Below are positions 1-8,004 of a DNA stretch of 64,000 nucleotides, one piece after another (positions within the stretch are counted from its first letter, which is position 1; each line of letters starts with the position of its first letter). The notes beneath the pieces are model-generated. The model saw nothing but the letters and a program-made list of their open reading frames with translations, was not told the DNA's origin and ran no database searches. The translations under genes were made by a program, and so were the position numbers. Source of the stretch: Nocardiopsis sinuspersici (lineage in GTDB: Bacteria; Actinomycetota; Actinomycetes; Streptosporangiales; Streptosporangiaceae); contig VWVT01000011.1 in the NCBI GenBank assembly GCA_008638415.1, positions 1-64,000 on the forward strand, given 5' to 3'.

Positions 1-71
1 CGTCCCCGCGGCCCCCTTCGCGTGCTCCGGGCATGGTATTCCTCAGATCGGTCGTCGGGCCCGGACGCGGG

Positions 72-647
72 TCAGCCGGAGCCGCCCTCCTCGCGCAAGC
101 GCGGTTCGACGCGACGCTCCGGTCTGTGCCCCGCCTTGTCGGCGTAGAAGGAGCGGATGCGGTCCATGTCCTTCGCGACGTCGCCGGTCAGCTCGAAGGT
201 CGGGCCGAGCCCGGTGGTCATCGTGGTGCGGTCGACGAAACCGAGCGTCACCGGCATCCCCGTCTCGCGGGCGACGCGGTAGAAGCCGGACTTCCAGTGC
301 GTGTGCGCCCTGCGGGTGCCGTCGGGGGTGATGACCAGGCCGAAGGTCTCGCCGGACCGCACGCGCCGGACGACGTCGTCGACGACCCGGCTGGGATTCG
401 CACGATCGACGGGAATCCCACCGAGCGCGCGCATGACCGGGCCGCGCCAGCCCGTGAACAGGCTCTGCTTCCCCAGCCAGTGCAGCTCCAGGCGGAGGCG
501 CCAGGAAATGGCGAGCATCAACACGAAATCCCAGTTGGAGGTGTGCGGAGCACCGATCAGCACGGTGGGGCGGTCGGGCTTGGGCCCGGTGGCCAGCTTC
601 CACCGGCTGAGGGACCAGAACACCCGGGCTGCGAGGTATCGGAGCAT
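72..647 (-). CDS. 1-acyl-glycerol-3-phosphate acyltransferase-like protein (PlsC family)
   Basis: This 191-residue protein carries the PlsC signature. The HX4D catalytic motif is seen as His35-Thr-Ser-Asn-Trp-Asp40, a GGIPVDR motif follows, and an ITPDGTR segment sits where the EGTR acyl-acceptor motif is expected. Family members transfer an acyl chain to a lysophospholipid at the inner membrane face. The Asp-Gly-Thr-Arg variant and the short length resemble the stand-alone actinobacterial acyltransferases rather than a main PlsC, so the acceptor is uncertain. The ATG start is preceded by about 390 bases without a gene, shared divergently with the conjugation locus. The C-terminus is basic and acidic and looks unstructured. 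Confidence 0.8.
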   Translation of the reverse strand: MLRYLAARVFWSLSRWKLATGPKPDRPTVLIGAPHTSNWDFVLMLAISWRLRLELHWLGKQSLFTGWRGPVMRALGGIPVDRANPSRVVDDVVRRVRSGETFGLVITPDGTRRAHTHWKSGFYRVARETGMPVTLGFVDRTTMTTGLGPTFELTGDVAKDMDRIRSFYADKAGHRPERRVEPRLREEGGSG

Positions 648-821
648 GACGTCAATCTAGGACATGTCCCCGGGTGCACACGGTGGACCCGCGCTGGGGA
701 CCGGATCGGCCCGATCGGTCGATCGGTGGCGCCCGGGCAGCGGTTCCCCGGCCCCCGGGGACACATCCTGCTCTCCGAGGGGAAACTAACCCCTTTCCGG
801 TCCGACCAGAATTGCGCCGAA

Positions 822-869
822 GTGCACAACCACAGGGTGAGTTAGCTGGACTATTGCCGTATTGTGCAC
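822..869. promoter_or_regulatory. Inverted repeat, possible operator
   Basis: GTGCACAA at 822-829 and its exact complement TTGTGCAC at 862-869 are separated by 32 bases. The AT-richer spacing and the position upstream of the first conjugation gene would suit a looped or paired operator. No regulator gene lies next to it, and GTGCAC is itself palindromic, so chance is possible. Confidence 0.25.
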
Positions 870-957
870 CTTTTGAGAAGTTCAACCAGTGCACGCAATG
901 TGCGGTTGAGGGGGAAACGCGGAGTCACCAAGGACGCTCCCAACCCGCACAATGCCT

Positions 958-979
958 CACTATAGGGATGGGGTAGACA
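958..979 (+). promoter_or_regulatory. Shared promoter-like element, copy 1
   Basis: The sequence CACTATAGGGATGGGGTAGA (958-977) closely matches CACCATAGAGGATGGGGTAA at 16727-16746. Both lie 60 to 124 bases upstream of the first gene of a conjugation block, and both are followed by a hairpin. The TATAGG core could be a -10 box, but no -35 consensus is obvious at 17 bases, so a special sigma factor or activator site is as likely. Confidence 0.45.
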
Positions 980-994
980 AGGCATGGCGGATAC

Positions 995-1013
995 GCCGCC
1001 CAGAGCGGGCGGC
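995..1013 (+). promoter_or_regulatory. Leader hairpin
   Basis: A perfect 7-bp stem (GCCGCCC and GGGCGGC with loop AGAGC) sits between the promoter-like element and the ribosome site of the TcpC-like gene. It may only structure the 5' leader. Confidence 0.4.
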
Positions 1014-1038
1014 ACGGAACTGTGTGCAGGAGGCGGGG

Positions 1039-1989
1039 ATGGCGAGTGCGTCACGGCGCGGCACCGCCGCGCGTGACCGGGAGGACGGCGGCGGGGAGTT
1101 CGACGCCCCCCGCGCCCGGAAGCTGCGTGCGGGAGCCGGCGGACGCTGGTGGGTCGGCGTGGGACGCGCCGTCCTGTGGGCGTTCATCATCGTCGTCGTC
1201 TTCAACGGCATCTGGTTCCCCCTGCGCGGCGGCTTCGCCCTGCCCGAGACGGCGGAGGAGCCCGGGAGCGGCGACACCGTCACCTATCCGGAGACCGCCG
1301 CCGCGGGCTTCGGCCTCCGCTTCGCCGAGACCTACCTCGACACCGCCGACCCCGAGGAGCGCCTGTCCGACCTGGCGGCGTTCGTCCCCGAGGGGGAGGC
1401 CGCCGACCTCGACGTCCCGGCCGACAGCCTCACCGGCGAGAACCTCGCGGTCGTCGCGGTGGACGTGGCGGACGACCACAACGCCCTCGTCGTCGTGCGT
1501 GCCGACGTCAACGGCGAGCCCATGCGCCTGGACGTGCCCGTCTACGCCGACGGCGACTCCCTGGTGGTGTCCGGCAGCCCCGCCCTGCTGGCCGCGCCCA
1601 CCCAGGCCTCCCTGCCCGAGGGCTCCTCCTTCGAGACCGACCCGCGCGCGCGGGAGCAGCTGGAGGAGGTGCTGCCCGGCTTCTTCGAGGCCTACGCGGG
1701 GGAGCCGGCGCACCTGGAGCGCTACCTGGAACCGGGTGCCACGATTACCCCGCTTCCGGAAAACAGTCTGGAATTCGCCGAACTGTCCGATATTACGGTG
1801 CCAACCCAGAGCTCGAGCGGGAATGATGACATACGACAGGCAGCGGTCACCGTCCGGTGGAACCTCCCGGCCTCCGACGGGGACGAAACCGGACAGTTGA
1901 CGCAGAACTACCTGGTCACCGTCGTGGACTCCGGCAGTGAGTGGCACGTGCGTGACATCCAGGGTGCCCCGCGCTCGTTCGGCGAGTGA
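1039..1989 (+). CDS. TcpC-like conjugal transfer protein
   Basis: The 316-residue product has a basic cytoplasmic N-terminus, a single membrane span near residues 38-58 and a long extracytoplasmic part. That part looks like two tandem NTF2-like halves: one ends near 'GSPALLAAPTQ', the second ends with 'NYLVTVVDSGSEWHVRDIQG'. This is the TcpC / VirB8-like layout of Gram-positive conjugation machines, where the protein forms part of the inner-membrane scaffold. I chose the ATG at 1039 because AGGAGG lies five bases upstream; an in-frame ATG at 952 lacks a ribosome site. It starts the first block of the locus and is followed by a small membrane protein and the TcpE fusion. Confidence 0.7.
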   Translation: MASASRRGTAARDREDGGGEFDAPRARKLRAGAGGRWWVGVGRAVLWAFIIVVVFNGIWFPLRGGFALPETAEEPGSGDTVTYPETAAAGFGLRFAETYLDTADPEERLSDLAAFVPEGEAADLDVPADSLTGENLAVVAVDVADDHNALVVVRADVNGEPMRLDVPVYADGDSLVVSGSPALLAAPTQASLPEGSSFETDPRAREQLEEVLPGFFEAYAGEPAHLERYLEPGATITPLPENSLEFAELSDITVPTQSSSGNDDIRQAAVTVRWNLPASDGDETGQLTQNYLVTVVDSGSEWHVRDIQGAPRSFGE

Positions 1990-2021
1990 CGGGGCCTGTA
2001 GGCAAGGAGAAGAGAAGGATC

Positions 2022-2060
2022 ATGCGCACACCAGCAACGACACCGGGGGGTGGCTCCTGA
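2022..2060 (+). CDS. Possible 12-codon leader ORF
   Basis: An ATG at 2022 with a strong AAGGAG-type site just upstream opens a 12-codon frame, MRTPATTPGGGS, whose TGA ends two bases before the ATG of the next gene at 2062. The arrangement would couple translation of the small membrane protein to the leader. The residues carry no recognisable motif, so this may be a regulatory uORF or merely a chance frame. Confidence 0.3.
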   Translation: MRTPATTPGGGS

Positions 2061-2061
2061 C

Positions 2062-2379
2062 ATGCTCCCCCTGATGTCCTCCACATCGGACGTGTTCCAC
2101 GCCGCCGGAGGTGCCGACCTGCTCTTCCTCGCGGCGGAGGCCACCCAGGACGCCCCCGACACCGGCGGCCTCGCCGACTTCCTGCGCGGGTTCTTCGGAC
2201 CCCTCTTCCTCGTCATCGTGTCCATCGTGGCGGTGTTCTTCCTGTTCACGAGGGAGATCACACGGTTCGCGCAGTTCATCATTTTGGCGATCTTCATCGG
2301 GATCGTCTTCTACGTCCCCGGCATCATCGAGGTCATCGCGGTGGCCATCGCCCGAGCGATGGGCGTGTCGACGGAATAG
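2062..2379 (+). CDS. Small two-span membrane protein of the conjugation locus
   Basis: The 105-residue product has two strong hydrophobic segments, around residues 46-64 ('LFLVIVSIVAVFFLF') and 73-97 ('FIILAIFIGIVFYVPGIIEVIAVAIA'-type stretch), joined by a short basic loop. Size and position match the small TcpD/VirB3-like membrane subunits of Gram-positive conjugation systems, but I cannot assign a family firmly. The start is either ATG 2062 or the in-frame GTG 2050. I prefer ATG 2062 because a G-rich ribosome-site-like run precedes it by about eight bases and the 12-codon frame upstream ends right before it. It lies 18 bases ahead of the TcpE fusion and is surely co-transcribed with it. Confidence 0.6.
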   Translation: MLPLMSSTSDVFHAAGGADLLFLAAEATQDAPDTGGLADFLRGFFGPLFLVIVSIVAVFFLFTREITRFAQFIILAIFIGIVFYVPGIIEVIAVAIARAMGVSTE

Positions 2380-2397
2380 GCGAGGGAGGCCGGGAAC

Positions 2398-5300
2398 GTG
2401 GATCTGCCCACGTACACCAACATCTGGCGTATCGAGAAGCGGCTCTACAAGCTCTACGATTTCCGGCTGCCCATGCCGCTCCCGGTGGGCACCTTCGGGG
2501 TGGCCCTGGGCGTGTTCGCGCTCTGGGTGGTCCTGCTCAGCGTCCTCAACGCGCCGTTCGTGTTCGGCAACGGCTGGCACCTGGTCCTGTGGGTGGTCCC
2601 GCCCGGAGTGATCACGGTGCTGGCCACACGGCCGGTGGTCGAGGGCAAGCGCCTCACCGAACTGCTCATCTCGCAGGCGCGCTTCCTCACCGAGTCGCGG
2701 GTGTACAACCGCCTGGCGCCCGAGTACGAGCCGTCCGAGGCCCGGGTTTCGGTGCGTGTGTGGCACCGCGCCCCCGAGGCCGGTCCGCTGCCCATGACGG
2801 GGCGGCGGCGCCGTGCCGAGCGTGATGCGGTGCGCGAGGCGGTCGCGACCGAGGCCGAGGAGGCCTCCGTCCGGAGCCGGGGCGCCTCCGCGCGCCCCGA
2901 CCGCTCCGAGGCGCCCCCGCTGCGGGGCGTGGCCGTTCCCGCCGACCACGGTCCGGTGGCCGAGGACGAGCCGGTGTACACGCCGGTCGGATCCGGGCGG
3001 CCCCCGGCGGAGAGGACCGCGGCCGAGAGGACGGCGTCCCGGGTCGAGCGGACTCCGGCCGAGGCGCCCGCGAGGCTGAGGAGCGCACGGGGCGCGAAGA
3101 AGGACGTCAGGAGCGCGAAGGGCCGGGAGCGAACAGAGCGAACGGCGGAGGCGGCGGGAGTACCGGCCAGGTCGGGCACCGCGCCCGCCGAGCCCGGCAC
3201 CGCACCGGCCAGGTCGGGCGCCGAGCCGGCCCGGAGGGCCCCGGCCGAGCCGGAGAGCGCCCCGGCCCGGTCGGAGCGCGTCCCCGTGGCCGTCGCCGCA
3301 CGCCCCGAGCCCGAGGAGGGGCGGAGCCCGTCGCGCCTTCCCGGAGAGAGGACCGCGTCCGTCGCGTCCGTCGCCTCCTCCGGCGGCACCGGTACCGGTG
3401 GCGGAGGCCGGCCGCCCCGGCGCGGAATCGGCCGCCGCGTGCTCGACTACTTCGGTCTCGGCCTCGAAGCGGACGCGTACGAGCCCCCGGAGGAGCCCGG
3501 CGGCCACGAGGCGGCCGGGCGGGACGAGTCCGGCGGCTTCGACGACGGCTTCGCCGGGGAGACGGTCCACGAGACCGAGGGGGAGGAGCAGCGCGACAAC
3601 GACGCGTGGTTCGCGCGCCTGCGCGCCTCCTCCGGCGAGACCCCCGTCGGCCTGACCTCCAAGGGCGCCTACAGCGTCGGCGACACCGCCGCCATGAACC
3701 GCGACGAGCTGGCCGACGCGGTGGCCGAGCGGCAGCGCGCCCGTGAACGCTCCCGCGAGCGCGCCCGCGCCGAGGAGGTGGCGCGCGCTCCCGTCTCCGA
3801 CACCGACGAGGAGACACCCGCCGCCAGGCGCCTGCGCGGGCGGACGCAGGGCATCCAGGTGGCCAAGGACCTGGAGGAACGCCGTTCGGACCGGATGCGC
3901 GAGCGTGCCCCGAAGGAGCGGCGGACCGTCCGTGCCCGCGGCCAGGGGCTCCCGGACACCGGTGGGCCTCCGGAGGCGCCCCGGCGCAGGAGCCGTCCCC
4001 ACGCCGCTCCCTGGGAGCTGGGGGAGAAGGGGACCGGGAAGCAGGAGGAGAAGGACGAGCAGGGCGAGAAGGCGGCGGACCCCGCGGGCTACGCCGACCT
4101 GTCGGACTACGCGGCCCGTTACGCGGCCGCCACCGGCCGTCCTCCGGCCGACGCCGGCGCCGTGCCCTGGCTTCCCCCCTCCTCCGCCGCGCCGGAGGAG
4201 GAGCCGCGCGCGGGGTCCGCGAAGCCGGAGGCCCCCGGGGCCCCCTCCGAACGGGGCGGCACCGTGCCCGAGGACGCGGACGCGTCCCGCACGGGAGCGG
4301 AGCCGGACGGTGCCGACACCGGGGAGGCGGGCACCCCCGCCGGTCGGGACCGGGCCGCCGAGGAGCCCGCCACGAGTCAGGGAACCGCTGGACGCGAGGA
4401 GTCCGCCGGGCCCGCCTCCCACAAGCCCGCGCTGCAACTGGACCACGGCACCGGCGAGCAGGAGGCCATGCCCGCGCAGCCGCGCGAGGAGCCCGGGAGC
4501 CGCGGTCCCGAGTGGAACGAGCACATGTCCGTGCTCGACCAGCACCTCAGCACCGCGGACACCCCGGCGCCGCCGCGCCCCAAGTTCGCCGACGCCGTGT
4601 CCGCGCGGGGGCGCGACGGCGGGGTCAAGGACCCCTCGGAGTGGTTCGAGGACGGCAGGAAGCGCCACCCGGACCAGCCCAAGGTCGGCGACCGGGGCAA
4701 CCCGGTCATCCCCGCCGAGGAGCTGCGCGAGGAGGACACAGCCGCATCCGGTGCCGAGGACGCTTCCGACACGGTGGAGCCGGCCGACGAGCCGTCGGCG
4801 CAGGCCCCCGCGCGTACCGAGGAGCCAAAACCGCCCACCCAGCTCGACCACGGGACCGGCGAACTCGTCAGCTTCGTGGAGGTCCGGGACGACTCAGGGC
4901 GCGGTGACGCCAACGTCCGCGCGGACACCGACGAGGAGTCGGCCCGGCGCCGCACCGCCGCCGACCTGGAGAGGGCCGAGGCCGCCGCCCTGGCGCGCCG
5001 CCGTGAGGCCGCCCGCCGCAAGGCGGACCGGCCGGACACCCCCACGTCCGGTGCCGCTGGACCCGCTGACTCCGGTGAACCCCGCGGCGACGGCGGCACC
5101 GTCAGCGACCCCCGGGCCAATCCCAGCATGGCCGAGGTCCTGGCCGCGGAACGCTCCCTCGCCCGGACCTCCCACGACGAACCGCGGAAGCGGGACCGGG
5201 ACCGGGACCCGTCCGGGAACGCCGCCTCCGACCGGCCCGCGCGCTCCGGGAGCGCGGACCGGGAGCCGCACGGGACCGGTGACGGCCCGCACGGGAGCGC

Positions 5301-6459
5301 CGACCCCCAGGACGGCGTCTTCCACCGGGTCGCGCAGAACGCCCGCAGGATCGGTCAGCTCTTCGGCCAGCCCGTGCCCGGCGAGGAGCCCGAGCAGCCC
5401 GGGTCCGAGCGGCCCGGGCCTGGACGCGAGCACGGGCCCGCCTCCGAGCCCGGCTCCGAATCCGGCTCCGAGCCCAGGCCCGCCCTTGAACTCGACCACG
5501 GCACCGGTGAGCAGGAGCGCCTGGGCGACACGCCCAACGGCGTCCCCTCGCAGGGCTCCGGGCCGGCCGAGGCCCGAGCGGCCCAGGTCCGACCGGAGGA
5601 GCCCGTCAGCGACTCCGGCGGCACCCGCGGCTGGCGGCGCCTGGCCAAGGTCGTCACCGGCGGCGCGGCCCCCGTCCGCTCGGACCTGCCCGCCAGCGAC
5701 ATCGAGCGCCTGCGCACACCCCTGAACGGACCGCGCAGCCTGGTCGTGCTGGGCTGCACGGGCGGCGCCGGGCAGACCGTCACCGCGCTGATGGTCGGCC
5801 ACACCCTGGCCGCGCACCGCGACGACCACGTCGTCGCCGTCGACGTCAACCCCGGGCCCAACGGGCTCTCCCGCCGGATCGGCGCCCAGAACCCCGAGAC
5901 CCTCACCGCCCTGCTCGCCAACGCCGGGGCCGTCCGGGACTACTCACAGATGGGCGGCTACGTCAGCCGGACCGGAACCGGCCTGGAGGTCGTGCAGACC
6001 CTGGACGATCCCTACGTGCAGACCCTGGACGACCGCGACTACAGCCAACTGGCCTCCCTGCTCGGCGGCTTCTACGGGATCACCCTGTTGGACCCGGCGG
6101 CCACGGGCGTGGCGCGTGCCCTGCCGGTCGCCGACGGGCTGGTGCTGGTGGCCCCGGCCAACGCCGACGCCGAGCGGGCGGTCTCCATGACCTTCGACTG
6201 GCTGGACGGCAACGGCTACGGCGCACTGCGGGCCAGGTCCGTGCTCGTGGTCAACGGGGTCAGCAAGCGCAGCCTCCAGGCCGTGGACGCCGCCGAGCGG
6301 GTGGCGCGCGGCCGCTGCCGTGCCATCGTCCGCATTCCGTGGGACGACCACCTGGGCTCGTCCTACACCAGGATCGACGTCGGCGCCCTGCGTCCGGCGA
6401 CCAAGAGGGCCCACGGCGCACTGGGAGGGGTCCTGGTCAACTCCCTCAACCAGCAGTAG
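2398..6459 (+). CDS. Giant TcpE - disordered linker - MinD/ParA-like fusion protein
   Basis: This 1353-residue protein has three parts. Residues 1 to about 115 resemble TcpE, a conjugation membrane protein: a 'YTNIWRIEKRLYKLYDFRLP' start and two spans near 25-48 and 57-75. Residues 120 to about 1080 are low-complexity, rich in Glu, Arg, Pro, Ala and Gly, and carry the heptapeptide LDHGTGE three times (681, 816, 1032). The rest is a MinD/ParA-like domain. Its P-loop reads GCTGGAGQTV (1119-1128), so the signature lysine and the P-loop lysine are replaced by Thr1121 and Gln1126; nucleotide hydrolysis is therefore doubtful. The GTG start follows GAGGGAGG. It closes block 1 and runs into a strong terminator. 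Partners are probably the VirB4-like ATPase and channel proteins; the tether role is inference. Confidence 0.75.
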   Translation: MDLPTYTNIWRIEKRLYKLYDFRLPMPLPVGTFGVALGVFALWVVLLSVLNAPFVFGNGWHLVLWVVPPGVITVLATRPVVEGKRLTELLISQARFLTESRVYNRLAPEYEPSEARVSVRVWHRAPEAGPLPMTGRRRRAERDAVREAVATEAEEASVRSRGASARPDRSEAPPLRGVAVPADHGPVAEDEPVYTPVGSGRPPAERTAAERTASRVERTPAEAPARLRSARGAKKDVRSAKGRERTERTAEAAGVPARSGTAPAEPGTAPARSGAEPARRAPAEPESAPARSERVPVAVAARPEPEEGRSPSRLPGERTASVASVASSGGTGTGGGGRPPRRGIGRRVLDYFGLGLEADAYEPPEEPGGHEAAGRDESGGFDDGFAGETVHETEGEEQRDNDAWFARLRASSGETPVGLTSKGAYSVGDTAAMNRDELADAVAERQRARERSRERARAEEVARAPVSDTDEETPAARRLRGRTQGIQVAKDLEERRSDRMRERAPKERRTVRARGQGLPDTGGPPEAPRRRSRPHAAPWELGEKGTGKQEEKDEQGEKAADPAGYADLSDYAARYAAATGRPPADAGAVPWLPPSSAAPEEEPRAGSAKPEAPGAPSERGGTVPEDADASRTGAEPDGADTGEAGTPAGRDRAAEEPATSQGTAGREESAGPASHKPALQLDHGTGEQEAMPAQPREEPGSRGPEWNEHMSVLDQHLSTADTPAPPRPKFADAVSARGRDGGVKDPSEWFEDGRKRHPDQPKVGDRGNPVIPAEELREEDTAASGAEDASDTVEPADEPSAQAPARTEEPKPPTQLDHGTGELVSFVEVRDDSGRGDANVRADTDEESARRRTAADLERAEAAALARRREAARRKADRPDTPTSGAAGPADSGEPRGDGGTVSDPRANPSMAEVLAAERSLARTSHDEPRKRDRDRDPSGNAASDRPARSGSADREPHGTGDGPHGSADPQDGVFHRVAQNARRIGQLFGQPVPGEEPEQPGSERPGPGREHGPASEPGSESGSEPRPALELDHGTGEQERLGDTPNGVPSQGSGPAEARAAQVRPEEPVSDSGGTRGWRRLAKVVTGGAAPVRSDLPASDIERLRTPLNGPRSLVVLGCTGGAGQTVTALMVGHTLAAHRDDHVVAVDVNPGPNGLSRRIGAQNPETLTALLANAGAVRDYSQMGGYVSRTGTGLEVVQTLDDPYVQTLDDRDYSQLASLLGGFYGITLLDPAATGVARALPVADGLVLVAPANADAERAVSMTFDWLDGNGYGALRARSVLVVNGVSKRSLQAVDAAERVARGRCRAIVRIPWDDHLGSSYTRIDVGALRPATKRAHGALGGVLVNSLNQQ

Positions 6460-6538
6460 CCGGCCCCCGGTAGCGCAACCGTGGCGAGGCCGTGGAGAGG
6501 CACAGGGGCCGGCCGGTCCACCCGTGCCGGACAGAGCG

Positions 6539-6585
6539 GAGCCCCCGTGCGGGGCGGGCTCGGGGCCCGCCCCACACGGGGGCTC
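6539..6585. terminator. Bidirectional terminator between the TcpE fusion and ectD
   Basis: A 21-bp stem with one mismatch and a 5-base loop lies between two convergent genes (stops at 6459 and 6600). No T-run follows, as is common in actinomycetes. Confidence 0.75.
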
Positions 6586-6599
6586 AGGGTGTCGTCGTG

Positions 6600-7508
6600 T
6601 CAGCGACCCGCGGGGGTGAAGTCACGCGCGGAGAGGAACTCCGGGCGCGGGCTGGGTGCGCTGAACGGCTTCTCGCAGGCGTTCTCGACGCTGTTGAACA
6701 CGATGAAGACGTTCGACCGCGGGTACGGCGTGATGTTGCCGCCCGAACCGTGCATGCAGTTGGAGTCGAACACGGTGACCCCGCCCGCCGCGCCGGTGAG
6801 CACGTCGATGCCGTGCTGGTCGGCCAGGTAGGTCAGGGACTGCTGGTCGGGCGTGCCCACGTGCTGGCTCTTCAGCGAGGACCGGTAGTGGTCCTCCGGG
6901 GTCTCACCCACGCACGAGACGAACGTCCTGTGCGAGCCGGGCATGATCATCAGGGCGCCGTTGTGCGTGTGGTTGTCGGTCAGCGCGACGGAGAAGCTGA
7001 CCGAGCGCATCCGCGGCATGCCGTCCTCGGCGTGCCAGGTCTCGAAGTCCGAGTGCCAGTAGAACGAGCCGCCGCCGAAGCCCGGTTTGTAGTTGACGCG
7101 GCTCTGGTGCACGTACACGTCCGAGCCGAGGATCTGGCGGGCGCGCTCGACCAGGCGTGGGTCGTTCACCAGGTCGGAGAAGACCTTGCTGATCTTGTGC
7201 ACCTCGAACACCGAGCGCACCTCGTCGGAGGTGGGCTCGACGATCACGCGCTCGTCACTGCGCAGCTTGCGGTCGGAGCTGAGCCGCTCCAGTTCGGCGC
7301 GGTAGGCCTTGACCTCGTCCGCGGTGACGAGGGACTCGACCTGCGTGTAGCCGCGGCCGTCGTAGCCCTTGAGCTCGTCGGAGGTGAAGGGGCCGTCACC
7401 GGAGCCCCAGACCGTGGGGTCCTTGCGGTACAGCAGAGCGGGTTCGGTGCTCTTACGGGTCGGGTACTGGTCCGCGGTCGATGTCGGAAGATCCATCTGC
7501 AGAGTCAT
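6600..7508 (-). CDS. ectD: Ectoine 5-hydroxylase (EctD/ThpD)
   Basis: The 302-residue product is a non-haem iron, 2-oxoglutarate dependent dioxygenase that converts ectoine to 5-hydroxyectoine, a compatible solute. The EctD signature FYWHSDFETWHAEDGMP is present. Iron ligands are His152, Asp154 and distal His253 in 'CMHGSGGN', and full length is normal for the family. I chose the ATG at 7508, preceded by AGGGGAT at a good distance; the in-frame ATG at 7532 abuts its only purine run. No ectA, ectB or ectC is nearby, so the substrate must come from genes elsewhere. It sits convergently inside the split conjugation locus, behind an AT-rich 5' region with repeated TTAACAAAG/TTAGCAAAG motifs. Confidence 0.95.
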   Translation of the reverse strand: MTLQMDLPTSTADQYPTRKSTEPALLYRKDPTVWGSGDGPFTSDELKGYDGRGYTQVESLVTADEVKAYRAELERLSSDRKLRSDERVIVEPTSDEVRSVFEVHKISKVFSDLVNDPRLVERARQILGSDVYVHQSRVNYKPGFGGGSFYWHSDFETWHAEDGMPRMRSVSFSVALTDNHTHNGALMIMPGSHRTFVSCVGETPEDHYRSSLKSQHVGTPDQQSLTYLADQHGIDVLTGAAGGVTVFDSNCMHGSGGNITPYPRSNVFIVFNSVENACEKPFSAPSPRPEFLSARDFTPAGR

Positions 7509-7567
7509 GGCCGATCCCCTGTCGGGGTTCATCCTCTCTGAGGTCGACGGTTTTTCCTACGACACGC

Positions 7568-7628
7568 AAACTTAACAAAGGCTAGGCATGGCTCATTCGC
7601 CACCCGAGAAAAGCTTTGTTTAGCAAAG
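7568..7628 (-). promoter_or_regulatory. Paired CAAAG motifs in the ectD leader
   Basis: AACTTAACAAAG near 7569-7580 and GTTTAGCAAAG at 7618-7628 are near-direct repeats. The second forms a small palindrome CTTTG-TTTAG-CAAAG (7614-7628). They lie 60 to 120 bases upstream of the ectD start and could bind a MarR-type regulator such as EctR. This is an inference from position and repeat structure only. Confidence 0.35.
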
Positions 7629-7804
7629 TTCTTTCTGGGTATGACAGCTATACTATATGGGGGGAAACTCTCTCGCCCTTTCGTGCCTCTCATCCCCCTT
7701 CCCCTTTTGTCCAACCGCTTACCTGCATTTTTTCACCCAGTGTGATCACGGGTGGATTGGTACGTACATCGTCCCAGGTCGTCCGGTTGCGGATGTCATC
7801 CTCG

Positions 7805-7819
7805 TGTAATGTCATTACA
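7805..7819. promoter_or_regulatory. 15-bp palindrome, GntR-operator-like
   Basis: TGTAATGTCATTACA is a perfect palindrome around a central base, with the GT/AC ends typical of GntR-family operators. It lies about 185 bases upstream of the HNH nuclease and 300 bases upstream of ectD. No GntR gene is in the window. Confidence 0.4.
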
Positions 7820-8004
7820 GAGCGCACTTTTGTTGTGCACTAAATCACATGGACATGGTTCAGAGGGTGATTCATAATCCTCGTGTGCCTAGGGCGTCAT
7901 CCCCGCTTCGGCGGGAGTTTCCCTCGAAGGTATGGCGCGAAAAGCCGGGGCGTCGCACAGTAGTGGGGTCTTTGTTTCCTCCGCCCGCTCAATGAGGAGA
8001 AAGC

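Larger units (their letters stand above)
648..1038. other. Intergenic region upstream of the conjugation locus
   Basis: About 390 bases without a convincing gene separate the acyltransferase from the TcpC-like gene. It holds an 8-bp inverted repeat (GTGCACAA at 822-829, TTGTGCAC at 862-869), a promoter-like element at 958-979 that recurs upstream of the third conjugation block, a hairpin at 995-1013, and the AGGAGG ribosome site at 1028-1033. Confidence 0.6.
7509..8004. other. AT-rich divergent promoter region (ectD / HNH nuclease)
   Basis: Roughly 500 bases without a gene, clearly poorer in GC than the surroundings up to about 7880. It holds paired CAAAG motifs at 7568-7628, a TATA-like stretch near 7650-7665 that can serve ectD on the minus strand, a perfect 15-bp palindrome at 7805-7819, and GAGGAG just before the nuclease start. 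Confidence 0.6.

Noticed and set aside
2020..4851. A 943-codon open frame on the minus strand
   Set aside because: It is antisense to the TcpE fusion. Its low-complexity Gly/Arg/Leu composition is the usual mirror of GC-rich coding sequence, with no domain.
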